Below, one piece after another: positions 9,750 through 17,892 of a stretch of 64,000 bases of DNA. The stretch covers positions 78,479-142,478 of the forward strand of contig JAOARP010000017.1 in the NCBI GenBank assembly GCA_025210525.1, in the 5' to 3' direction. The notes under the pieces are model-generated. The model saw only the letters and a program-made list of their open reading frames with translations, was not told where the DNA came from and ran no database searches. Position numbers and translations under genes: made by a program. This stretch comes from Marinisporobacter sp. GTDB taxonomy: Bacteria > Bacillota > Clostridia > Peptostreptococcales > Thermotaleaceae. How positions within the stretch are numbered: position 1 is the first letter of the stretch; the number at the start of each line of letters is the position of its first letter.

Positions 9750-9765
9750 TGGCATGGACATTGCA
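9750..9765 (+). promoter_or_regulatory. Sigma54 (-24/-12) promoter of the PTS operon
   Basis: TGGCAT, five bases, then TTGCA, with GG and GC exactly 10 bases apart. Only the last base of the -24 element differs from the TGGCAC-N5-TTGCA consensus. The predicted start near 9775 gives a very short leader before the AGGTGGGG ribosome site at 9781. Confidence 0.82.
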
Positions 9766-9791
9766 AAATAATATAAGCATAGGTGGGGAAG

Positions 9792-12737
9792 ATGATGAAA
9801 AAAGATAAAATTGTACAAGAACTAAAAAAAATTATCAAGGAGGAAGATTTCAAAAATCCATACACAGATGCAGAAATTGCAAAAAAGTTAAATATCAATA
9901 GAAGTGATGTTTCTATCCTTCGATACAATTTGAACATTAAGGACTCAAGAGAAAGAAGAAAAGATCTTCTAATGAATGAAATACGAAATATTTTAAAAGA
10001 AGAAAAAGCGGCTTCTGTAAGACAAGTTACTAGTATTTTAAATGAGAGGGGATATAGGATATCTAGAAATTTAGTTTTCAAATTCTTAAAAGAAATTGAA
10101 CCATCTATAAAAGAGAATTCTAACCGTGAAGTAAGTAAACGGCAGGAAATTTCTATGAAAATTGAAGATCCTTCACATGCATTTGATTCACTTATTGGTT
10201 CTAAGGGGAGTCTAAAACCTCAAATAGAGCTAGCAAAAGCTGCTATTTTATATCCAAAGAATGGACTACACACTTTGATTTATGGACCAACTGGAGTAGG
10301 AAAGAGTGAAATGGCAGAATGTATGTATGGATTTTCCATTGAATCGAATACAAAGAAAAAAGATGCACCGTTTATTGTATTTAATTGTGCAGATTATGCA
10401 GATAACCCTCAATTATTATTATCACAACTCTTTGGTTATAAGAAAGGTGCTTTTACAGGAGCAACAGAGGACAAAGCTGGATTAGTAGAAAAAGCGAATG
10501 AAGGAATTTTATTTTTAGATGAGATTCATAGGTTACCTCCTGAAGGACAGGAAATCTTTTTCCATTTGATTGATAAGGGGAGATTTAGAAGGCTAGGAGA
10601 AACAGAAAGCTATAGGAATGTAAATATACTCTTGATAGCAGCAACTACAGAAAATATAGAATCTAATTTATTGGCTACATTTAAAAGACGAATACCAATG
10701 CTTATTGAATTACCACCTTTATCTCAAAGACCTTTTATTGAAAGATATAAGATTATTGAGAATTTCTTCAAACAAGAAGCTATTCGAATGAATGCAAGTA
10801 TTGTAATATCTCAAAACGTAGCGAAGGCACTTGTTTTATATGAACCTATTGGAAATATTGGTCAAATTCGTTCTGATATACAAGTTACTTGTGCAAGAAG
10901 TTTTTTAAAGCTAATGGGAAAAGAAAATAAGTCAATGAAGATTGATATTACAGAACTTCCTAATTCTGTTGTCAAAGGTCTTCTAAAGCTTAATTCATAT
11001 AGAAATGAAATCAATAAGATTGTTAAAGGAGATCTTGAAGTTATTGATTCTGATAGGGTGATTATTCAAAATTTAGAGGATACACCTTATATGCTACCCA
11101 AAGAAATTTATAAAGAAATAGAAAATAAATATAAAGTATTAAAATTTCAAGGAATTGATGAAGAGATCATTAATCGAATCATTGAAAATGAATTAGAAAC
11201 GAAAATTTACAAATCTATCAATACCATTAGAAAAAATAAATATAAGTTAGTTAAGAATGATTTAGAGAAAATTGTTGGAAGTAAAATTGTTTATATTGTA
11301 GAAAAAATGATTCATATTGCTAAAGAATATCACAAAGATTTAGATGATAGTTTGTTCTATTGTTTAGCTACTCACTTAGCAGCAGCTTATGAAAGATTGG
11401 TTCAAAATAAACTTATCAAAAATCCTAAATTAGAAAAAATTAAAACACAATATCCTAATGAATTTAGCATTGCTAAAGAAATGTCAGAAGTAGCTAGCTA
11501 CAATCTAAAAATTGATTTTCCAGAAGATGAAATTGCTTTCATTGCTATGTATTTAAAATCTTGCGCAAGAAAGGACATATTTCTACAAAAACATGTTGGC
11601 GTAATCGTTTTATCTCATGGGAGAGTAGCAGAAGGAATGGCAACAGTTGCTAATCGTCTTTTAGGTGTTGATCATGCTAAAGCCGTAGAAATGTCATTAG
11701 ATGAATCTCCTAGTGTAGCATTAAAAAATACGATGCAAATTGCAAAAGAAATAGGAAATGAAAAAGGTATATTATTTTTAGTGGATATGGGATCTCTCAC
11801 AGGTTTTGGAGAAATTATTGGTAAAGAATTATCTATAAAGACTAGAACCATTAATAGAGTAGATACAATGATGGTTATTGAAGCTGTTAGAAAAGCCATG
11901 ATGCCTGATTCAAATCTTAATGAAATTGCGAATTCATTACAAATAGAGGATAAAAGGATATCTTCTAAAGAGATAGTTAATGAAGAAAAAGTAATTATAT
12001 GCGTATGCTTAACAGGTGAGGGAACTGCAAAAGCGTTGGAAAACGTTATCAGTAAAGAAATTAAATTAAGCAACAAAATAGAAATTATGACCATGAGTGT
12101 ATTAGAAAATCATAATATTTCTGCAATCGTTGAAAAAATATCTCAAGAAAAAAAGGTTGTTGCTATTGTAGGAACAATCAATCCTCAAATACCTTTTGTT
12201 CCGTTTGTTGATGCAAGTGAAATCATTGAAAGAACAGGATTTGACAAGTTAGAAAATTATATAAACTTAAGCAATAATATATTCAATGAAGAGATCAATA
12301 AAAAAATGAACATTTTAGCAGATGAACTTATTGATGAAAAAACTACTATACTCAAATCAGATATTCGATCAAAAAAAGAAGCCATTGAAAAAATGACAAA
12401 TTTACTTTATGAATTAGGCTATGTACAAGAAGCATTTAAGGATTCTGTATATGAAAGGGAAGAAATGCTTCCAACGTTGTTTAAAGGTGGGATTGCTCTT
12501 CCTCATGGCAACACTAGGTATGTAAATCGACCAATAATAGGAATTTTAACGATGGAGAAGCCTATATTATGGGAGGGAGAAAATTATGTAGATTGTATAT
12601 TTGTTGTAGCCATTAATGAGTATTATAAAGATGAATTTAGAAAGCTTTATAAGATTATCAATGATCCATATTTTCTCAATAAGATTAAGGAAAGTAGAAG
12701 TTTTGATGAATTAAGGGAGGTGATAAGGAATGTCTGA
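9792..12737 (+). CDS. LevR-type sigma54 activator with PTS regulatory domains
   Basis: A regulator of about 981 residues. Its N-terminal region has helix-turn-helix character (about 20-100). A sigma54 AAA+ domain follows (about 120-370) with Walker A YGPTGVGKSE, the GAFTGA loop and ILFLDEIHR. Then come a PTS regulation domain with a conserved histidine (CLATHLAAAYERL), an EIIA-mannose-like domain (VIVLSHGRVAEGMATVANRLL), a IIB-like segment (about 725-820), and a C-terminal EIIA-fructose-like domain with GGIALPHGNTRY. Such proteins are switched by phosphorylation from HPr and EIIB, so transport activity reports on sugar. ATG 9792 or 9795 follows an AGGTGGGG site; an in-frame GTG at 9783 is less likely. 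The gene is first in the PTS operon behind a sigma54 promoter, so it probably activates its own transcription. Confidence 0.92.
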   Translation: MMKKDKIVQELKKIIKEEDFKNPYTDAEIAKKLNINRSDVSILRYNLNIKDSRERRKDLLMNEIRNILKEEKAASVRQVTSILNERGYRISRNLVFKFLKEIEPSIKENSNREVSKRQEISMKIEDPSHAFDSLIGSKGSLKPQIELAKAAILYPKNGLHTLIYGPTGVGKSEMAECMYGFSIESNTKKKDAPFIVFNCADYADNPQLLLSQLFGYKKGAFTGATEDKAGLVEKANEGILFLDEIHRLPPEGQEIFFHLIDKGRFRRLGETESYRNVNILLIAATTENIESNLLATFKRRIPMLIELPPLSQRPFIERYKIIENFFKQEAIRMNASIVISQNVAKALVLYEPIGNIGQIRSDIQVTCARSFLKLMGKENKSMKIDITELPNSVVKGLLKLNSYRNEINKIVKGDLEVIDSDRVIIQNLEDTPYMLPKEIYKEIENKYKVLKFQGIDEEIINRIIENELETKIYKSINTIRKNKYKLVKNDLEKIVGSKIVYIVEKMIHIAKEYHKDLDDSLFYCLATHLAAAYERLVQNKLIKNPKLEKIKTQYPNEFSIAKEMSEVASYNLKIDFPEDEIAFIAMYLKSCARKDIFLQKHVGVIVLSHGRVAEGMATVANRLLGVDHAKAVEMSLDESPSVALKNTMQIAKEIGNEKGILFLVDMGSLTGFGEIIGKELSIKTRTINRVDTMMVIEAVRKAMMPDSNLNEIANSLQIEDKRISSKEIVNEEKVIICVCLTGEGTAKALENVISKEIKLSNKIEIMTMSVLENHNISAIVEKISQEKKVVAIVGTINPQIPFVPFVDASEIIERTGFDKLENYINLSNNIFNEEINKKMNILADELIDEKTTILKSDIRSKKEAIEKMTNLLYELGYVQEAFKDSVYEREEMLPTLFKGGIALPHGNTRYVNRPIIGILTMEKPILWEGENYVDCIFVVAINEYYKDEFRKLYKIINDPYFLNKIKESRSFDELREVIRNV

Positions 12738-13200
12738 GAAATTTGTTTTAAATGAAGAAGTTGTAGCAACTAATATAGTGATGGAAAGTAGAGAAGAACT
12801 TCTTAATTTTATGGCAGAGATGCTTCAAAAAGAAGGATATGTAAAAGAAACATATGCTGAGGCAATTATTAAAAGAGAAGAAAATTTTTCTACTGGATTA
12901 CCTACAGAAGAGTTTGGGGTAGCAATTCCTCATACAGATTCTATCCATGTAAATGAACCAATGATCAGTATTGCAACATTAAAAGAACCTGTACAATTTT
13001 TAGAAATGGGAAATCCAGATGGAATGGTTGATGTAAAAATTGTATTTATGCTTGCAATGAAAGATAGTGAAACACAAGTAAATTTATTAACTAACTTAAT
13101 GAGGATTGTTCAAAATAAAGAGTTACTAAAAGAAATATATGAAGCGAACAAAGAGCAGTTGGTGTTAATAATTAATAATAAGCTTAGTGAAACCTATTAA
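12730..13200 (+). CDS. PTS IIA component, fructose/galactitol type
   Basis: A 156-residue cytoplasmic phosphocarrier of the PTS_EIIA_2 family, with the phospho-accepting histidine H68 in FGVAIPHTDS. It takes phosphate from HPr and passes it to IIB. It overlaps the regulator gene by 8 bases, so translation is coupled, and IIB follows closely. The IIB and IIC partners place it in a galactitol-family system. The true sugar cannot be read from this subunit. Confidence 0.92.
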   Translation: MSEKFVLNEEVVATNIVMESREELLNFMAEMLQKEGYVKETYAEAIIKREENFSTGLPTEEFGVAIPHTDSIHVNEPMISIATLKEPVQFLEMGNPDGMVDVKIVFMLAMKDSETQVNLLTNLMRIVQNKELLKEIYEANKEQLVLIINNKLSETY

Positions 13201-13218
13201 TAAAAGGAGATGAAAAAT

Positions 13219-13524
13219 ATGAAAACATTTAGAGTATTAACAGTATGTGGAACAGGTATTGCAACTTCAACAGTTGCAGCTGAAAAATGCAAGGAAATGT
13301 TGACTTCAAGAGGATTAAAAATTGAAGTCATTGAATGTAAGGCTACAGAAGTAGAGTCAAAATTACCTGTTTTTCAACCAGATGTAATTGTACACACAAC
13401 TATTTTAGGATCAAAGGTTGCAGAAAATGTTAAGAAATTTAGAGGGTTAGCCTTTTTAACAGGGATAGGAATGGACAAGTTAGCAGATGAAATAGCTGAC
13501 TATCTTAAAACTATAGATAAATAA
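13219..13524 (+). CDS. PTS IIB component, galactitol family
   Basis: A 101-residue IIB protein with the phospho-cysteine C10 in LTVCGTGIATSTVAAEK, the P-loop-like pattern of lactose/galactitol IIB domains. The frame also opens at ATG 13210, but that lies on top of the AAAGGAGA ribosome site, so ATG 13219 is the likely start. It relays phosphate from IIA to the sugar bound by IIC. It sits between IIA and IIC. Confidence 0.93.
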   Translation: MKTFRVLTVCGTGIATSTVAAEKCKEMLTSRGLKIEVIECKATEVESKLPVFQPDVIVHTTILGSKVAENVKKFRGLAFLTGIGMDKLADEIADYLKTIDK

Positions 13525-13542
13525 TATGAAGGAGGGATACGC

Positions 13543-14793
13543 ATGACATTTATTAATTTCATATTAGATCTTGGTGCAAGTGTGATGATGCCTATTATCA
13601 TAACAATTTTAGGACTTATTTTTAAACAGAAATTTTCTAAGGCATTCCGATCAGGGTTAACAGTAGGAATCGGTTTTGTTGCCATCTTTATGATTGTAGG
13701 AATGCTGGTAAGCAACCTTTCTCCTGCTACCCAAGCAATGGTAGAAAATTGGGGATTGAAGTTAGATGTTATGGATGTTGGATGGCCAATTTCTGCATCT
13801 ATCAGTTTTGGGACAACTATTGTTCCAGCAGTATTTGGAATTTGTTTTTTATTAAACATTATCATGCTGTCATTTAATTGGACAAAAACAATGAATGTTG
13901 ATATTTGGAACTACTGGCATTTTATATTTACTGGAGCTTTAGTAATGTATTTAACAAACAATATGGTTTTAGGTCTAATTGCATCAGCTATCTGTTTTAT
14001 TATTATTATAAAGCTTGCAGATTATACTGCTCCTTATGTATCTGACTTCTTTGGGATGCCAGGGGTATCATTACCTCATACAGAAACTGTATCATGGGCA
14101 CCTTTAGGAATTCTTATTGATAAGATTATTGATAGAATCCCCGTTATTAATAAAATTGAAATGCATCCTGAAGGAATTCAAAAGAGATTTGGTGTTTTAG
14201 GAGAACCGATGATTATGGGATTATTCTTAGGTGCTGGAATAGGTGCATTAGCTGGATATGATGCGAAAGGAATTATAGCACTTGGCGTAAATATGGCAGC
14301 AGTTATGTTCTTAATGCCTAGGATGGTTAGAATTCTGATGGAAGGATTATTACCATTATCGGAAAGTGCTAGAGAATATATTGGACAAAAATTTCCAGGA
14401 AAAGAAGTTTACATTGGTTTAGATGCAGCAGTAGCTATTGGACATCCTTCTGTAATATCTACAGGATTGATCTTAATTCCAATTACAATTCTTTTAGCTA
14501 TAGTACTTCCAGGAAATCGTGTGTTACCTTTCACCGATTTAGGTCTTGTTCCTATATTAATTGTTTGGGCAGTTGCACCATCTAAAGGGAATGTTTTTAG
14601 AGGGGTTATTACTGGAACTATATTTATGGCACTTATATTATTAATCGCAACAGATTTAGCAGAGATTACAACGATCATGGCGAGAGATGTTCAATTCCCT
14701 ATTCCAGAAGGGACATCACTAATATCTTCACTAGATGAAGGGGCTCATTTAATTCCGTATCTAATTTACAAAGTATTTAGCTTTTTATTCTAA
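13543..14793 (+). CDS. PTS IIC permease, galactitol family
   Basis: A 416-residue membrane protein with around ten hydrophobic segments, matching the EIIC-Gat type (early GLTVGIGFVAIFMIVGML; SLPHTETVSWAPLG in the middle). It forms the sugar channel that delivers substrate to IIB for phosphorylation. A GGAGGG site lies upstream of ATG 13543. The following aldolase acts on ketose 1-phosphates, so the transported sugar may be a ketose or deoxyketose taken in directly. No dehydrogenase for a sugar alcohol is present. Confidence 0.92.
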   Translation: MTFINFILDLGASVMMPIIITILGLIFKQKFSKAFRSGLTVGIGFVAIFMIVGMLVSNLSPATQAMVENWGLKLDVMDVGWPISASISFGTTIVPAVFGICFLLNIIMLSFNWTKTMNVDIWNYWHFIFTGALVMYLTNNMVLGLIASAICFIIIIKLADYTAPYVSDFFGMPGVSLPHTETVSWAPLGILIDKIIDRIPVINKIEMHPEGIQKRFGVLGEPMIMGLFLGAGIGALAGYDAKGIIALGVNMAAVMFLMPRMVRILMEGLLPLSESAREYIGQKFPGKEVYIGLDAAVAIGHPSVISTGLILIPITILLAIVLPGNRVLPFTDLGLVPILIVWAVAPSKGNVFRGVITGTIFMALILLIATDLAEITTIMARDVQFPIPEGTSLISSLDEGAHLIPYLIYKVFSFLF

Positions 14794-14801
14794 ATTAAAT
14801 A

Positions 14802-14832
14802 GTTAGAGGAGTTTACTAATAACTCCTCTAAC
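14802..14832 (+). other. Intercistronic hairpin between IIC and aldolase genes
   Basis: A perfect 12-pair stem (GTTAGAGGAGTT with AACTCCTCTAAC) with a 7-base loop starts just after the IIC stop. No T-run follows, so it is unlikely to be a strong terminator. It may protect or process the operon mRNA. Its right arm ends shortly before the aldolase ribosome site. Confidence 0.7.
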
Positions 14833-14861
14833 AACCTCCAATAATGAAAGGAATGATTTAT

Positions 14862-15509
14862 ATGTTATTAGAAGAACAAAGAAAGAAAATCGTAGAAATC
14901 GGAAAAAGGATTCAATCAGATAAATTAGTACCCCTTACCTTTGGGAATTTCAGCATTAGAGATTTTGAAACAGGGTATGTTTGTATTACACCATCTGGAA
15001 TGCCTTATGAAACATTAACACCTGAAGATATTGTTGTAGTGGATGTACATGGAAACAATGTAGATGGTAAAAGAACGCCATCTATTGAAACGGGTCTTCA
15101 TTGTGCAGTATATAGAAAAAGACCTGAGGTTGGGAGTGTAGTGCATACTCATTCTACATTTGTAACGGCATGGGCTTCTTGTAATAAAGAAATTCCTAGT
15201 GTTGTTGCTGAAGTTGCTGCACTTGTAAGTGGAAAAGTAAAATGTGCACCCTATAGACCATGTGGTTCAAAAGAGTTAGCAGAGGTAACTTCAGATTGTT
15301 TAGGAAAAGACGATGCAGTTCTTTTAGGAAATCATGGGGTATTAGTAGTAGGTGAAAATATTGATACAGCTTATGTAAATGCAGTAATTGTTGAAGAAGG
15401 AGCAAAGGTTGCCTACTATGCACAACATATTGGAGATATGAGAGTTTTAAATGAAGAAGAATGTGCATATGAAAGAGAATCTGCAAAAAAAGGATATGGA
15501 CAAAAATAA
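14862..15509 (+). CDS. Class II aldolase, L-fuculose-1-phosphate aldolase type
   Basis: A 215-residue zinc aldolase, the same length as FucA. The catalytic acid E76 (PSIETGLH) and zinc ligands H95 and H97 (VHTHS) and H158 (GNHGV) are all present. The family cleaves a ketose 1-phosphate to dihydroxyacetone phosphate and an aldehyde; close relatives are 4-epimerases. The frame opens at ATG 14844, but ATG 14862 follows a GAAAGGA site and gives the family length. Its place directly after IIC suggests that it cleaves the sugar phosphate delivered by this PTS. I cannot tell fuculose from rhamnulose, ribulose or other substrates. Confidence 0.88.
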   Translation: MLLEEQRKKIVEIGKRIQSDKLVPLTFGNFSIRDFETGYVCITPSGMPYETLTPEDIVVVDVHGNNVDGKRTPSIETGLHCAVYRKRPEVGSVVHTHSTFVTAWASCNKEIPSVVAEVAALVSGKVKCAPYRPCGSKELAEVTSDCLGKDDAVLLGNHGVLVVGENIDTAYVNAVIVEEGAKVAYYAQHIGDMRVLNEEECAYERESAKKGYGQK

Positions 15510-15531
15510 TCTATAAAAAAGAGGTGTTTGT

Positions 15532-15693
15532 ATGATCTATGAATTTATGAGAATGATGGCAGGTTCAAGTTTATGCAAATTATCAGATTACTATAATGAA
15601 AATCAGTTAATTTTTAATAGTTTTATTGTAATAATTGGATTTTTGTGGATTCTTCACAAAAGAAAGCATGGTAATGTAACAAATCATCAATAG
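15532..15693 (+). CDS. 53-residue membrane peptide in the PTS operon
   Basis: A short reading frame with a GAGGTG site, starting at ATG 15532 and ending just before the HPr ribosome site. The first 25 residues are mixed and polar. Residues 28-43 (FNSFIVIIGFLWIL) form one hydrophobic helix, followed by a basic tail HKRKHG. It fills the gap between aldolase and HPr genes almost exactly, which supports it being real. I recognise no family. It could tether or modulate the permease or a soluble PTS protein; this is inference only. Confidence 0.65.
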   Translation: MIYEFMRMMAGSSLCKLSDYYNENQLIFNSFIVIIGFLWILHKRKHGNVTNHQ

Positions 15694-15706
15694 GAGGGAG
15701 CAGAAT

Positions 15707-15970
15707 ATGTGTATAGCGGAGATTATATTAAAAAATGAAGCAGGACTTCATGCAAGACCTGCAAGTGTATTAGTAAAGATGGCGACAGGTTTTAAGTGCA
15801 ATGTAAACCTTATAAAAAATGGTAGAAAATGCAATGCCAAAAGCATTATCAGCATATTAAGTTTAGGAGCTAAATCTGGAGAAACACTTTTTATTGAAAC
15901 AGATGGAGAAGATGAAAAGAAAGCTTTAGATTCATTAGTAGAACTAGCTAATAATAATTTCGGAGAATAG
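15707..15970 (+). CDS. ptsH: Phosphocarrier protein HPr
   Basis: An 87-residue HPr with the catalytic histidine H15 in NEAGLHARPAS, phosphorylated by enzyme I, and the regulatory serine S46 in NAKSIISILSLGA, the HPr-kinase target of Gram-positive bacteria. Length and motifs are standard. It has a strong AGGAGGG site and is followed after 10 bases by the enzyme I gene. Having HPr and enzyme I inside one sugar operon suggests that this PTS brings its own general components. Confidence 0.97.
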   Translation: MCIAEIILKNEAGLHARPASVLVKMATGFKCNVNLIKNGRKCNAKSIISILSLGAKSGETLFIETDGEDEKKALDSLVELANNNFGE

Positions 15971-15980
15971 GAGGATTCTA

Positions 15981-17696
15981 ATGTTTAAGGGAATTGGAGC
16001 TTCTCCAGGGATTGCAATAGGAAAAATTTTATTAAAAAAGGAATCTAAAATAGAAATAGTGAAAAAACATATTGAAGATTCTATAAAAGAGATACATGGG
16101 CTACATTATGCTAGAGTAAAAAGCAAAGATGAAATATTAAAACTATATGAACATACTTTGGAAACTATTGGAGAGAAAGAAGCTCAAATTTTTGAAGCCC
16201 ATAGTATGATCGTTGAAGATATGGAGATTTTCAATCAGATAGAATCAAAAATAAAAGATGAAAAAATAAATGCAGAATGGGCATTGAAAGAAATTACAGA
16301 TCAATTTATAGCTATATTTGATGATATGGATGATGAATATATGAAGGAGAGAGCATCAGACATAAAGGATGTTACAGCTAGAATTACCAGAAATCTTTTA
16401 GAAATACAAGAAATTGATTTATCAAACCTAAAAGAGCCTGTAATCATTGTTGCAGAGGATTTAACTCCTTCAGATACTGCTAGTATGGATAAAAAGAATG
16501 TACTTGGATTCGTCACTGCTATAGGAGGTAAAACTGCTCACTCAGCTATTATGGCAAGAAGTTTAGAAATACCTGCAGTTGTGGGAGCAGGAGATATTTT
16601 ATCTAAAGTAAATAATAATGATTATATGGTGTTTGATGGCGATGAAGGAATTATTTATTTAAATCCTACACAAGATATTATAGACCGTTATGTTGGAAAG
16701 CTAGAGGAACATAAAAATTTTAAATATGCATTACAAAAACTAATAGGGAAAGAAACTATTACTGTAGATGGCAAAAAACTGGAACTAGCTGCTAATATTG
16801 GGACGGTCGATGATTTAGATGGAGTTTTAAGAAATGATGCACAAGGAATAGGACTTTTTAGAACAGAATTTTTATATATGGATCGAACAAGTTTACCTTC
16901 AGAAGAAGAGCAATTTGAAGTATATAAAAAGGTTGCACAAACTATGAAAGGAAAGCCTGTAGTCATTAGAACTTTAGATATCGGAGGGGATAAGGATTTA
17001 ACTTATATGGATTTACCAAAAGAGATGAATCCGTTTTTAGGATATCGAGCAATACGTCTCTGTTTAGATCAATTAGATGTTTTTAAGACACAATTAAGGG
17101 CTTTGTTAAGAGCTAGTAGTTATGGAAATATAAAGATTATGTTTCCTATGATATCTTGTATGGAAGAATTAAGAGAAGCTAAAAGTGTTTTAGGATCTGT
17201 AAAGAGTGATTTGAGAAATGAAAATATAGGATTCGATGAAAATATAGAAGTTGGCATGATGATAGAAGTACCAGCTGCGGCAATCATTTCAGATATATTG
17301 GCAAAGGAAGTAGATTTTTTTAGTATAGGTACAAATGATTTAATTCAATACACAACTGCTGTAGATCGAGGAAATCAAAAGTTATCTTATTTGTACAATC
17401 AATTTCATCCTGCTGTATTAAGGTGTATTCAATTAATTATTGACAATGGGCACAAAGAAGGCATTTGGGTAGGTATGTGTGGTGAAGTTGCAGGAGATCC
17501 TGAAATGATTCCTATTTTAGCTGGAATGGGATTAGATGAATTTAGTATGAGTCCAATTTCTATATTGAAAGCTAGATATATTTTAAAAAATATAGATACA
17601 AAAAAAATAAGGGATTTATTAGATGAAATGTTAAGCATGCCTACTGCAAAAGAAGTACAAGCTTATATAAATAAAAAAATACCTTTTATACTGTAA
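15981..17696 (+). CDS. ptsI: PTS enzyme I (phosphoenolpyruvate-protein phosphotransferase)
   Basis: A 571-residue enzyme that takes phosphate from phosphoenolpyruvate onto histidine H187 (GGKTAHSAIMARS) and gives it to HPr. The N-terminal HPr-binding helical region, the swivelling phosphohistidine domain, and the C-terminal PEP-binding barrel (FRTEFLYMDR, DFFSIGTNDLIQY, GMCGEVAGD with the catalytic cysteine) are all complete. An AGGAGG site precedes ATG 15981. It is the last gene of the operon and is followed by a terminator. Confidence 0.97.
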   Translation: MFKGIGASPGIAIGKILLKKESKIEIVKKHIEDSIKEIHGLHYARVKSKDEILKLYEHTLETIGEKEAQIFEAHSMIVEDMEIFNQIESKIKDEKINAEWALKEITDQFIAIFDDMDDEYMKERASDIKDVTARITRNLLEIQEIDLSNLKEPVIIVAEDLTPSDTASMDKKNVLGFVTAIGGKTAHSAIMARSLEIPAVVGAGDILSKVNNNDYMVFDGDEGIIYLNPTQDIIDRYVGKLEEHKNFKYALQKLIGKETITVDGKKLELAANIGTVDDLDGVLRNDAQGIGLFRTEFLYMDRTSLPSEEEQFEVYKKVAQTMKGKPVVIRTLDIGGDKDLTYMDLPKEMNPFLGYRAIRLCLDQLDVFKTQLRALLRASSYGNIKIMFPMISCMEELREAKSVLGSVKSDLRNENIGFDENIEVGMMIEVPAAAIISDILAKEVDFFSIGTNDLIQYTTAVDRGNQKLSYLYNQFHPAVLRCIQLIIDNGHKEGIWVGMCGEVAGDPEMIPILAGMGLDEFSMSPISILKARYILKNIDTKKIRDLLDEMLSMPTAKEVQAYINKKIPFIL

Positions 17697-17706
17697 AAAT
17701 CAAGAA

Positions 17707-17743
17707 AACATAAGACTCTTTAAATGAGTTTTATGTTTTTTTT
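17707..17743 (+). terminator. Intrinsic terminator of the PTS operon
   Basis: A 12-pair stem (AACATAAGACTC with GAGTTTTATGTT, one G-U pair) with a 7-base loop and a run of eight T. It starts 11 bases after the enzyme I stop. Confidence 0.88.
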
Positions 17744-17892
17744 ATGGAGGGGGGAGAGGGGGTATTTTATCAGAAGGAATGAATATTTTTCATGTACATC
17801 TAATTTGAGGGTAATATTCTATTATTTTTGCATTGAATGTAAAATCGTATAAATGATATAATTTTGAATGAGTATGATAGGAGGAAGATACT

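Noticed and set aside
9609..10081. Minus-strand frames over the sigma54 promoter and the start of the LevR-type gene
   Set aside because: No ribosome sites and composition typical of antisense reading of an AT-rich gene; they conflict with a well-supported gene and promoter.
17745..17761. G-rich stretch (GGAGGGGGGAGAGGGGG) as a G-quadruplex element
   Set aside because: Only two or three separate G-runs, so it does not meet a simple four-run quadruplex pattern.
17800..17892. Sporulation or vegetative promoter for the SleB-type gene
   Set aside because: TTGCAT and TATAAT are 23 bases apart, too far for SigA, and SigE/SigG matches were too loose to report.
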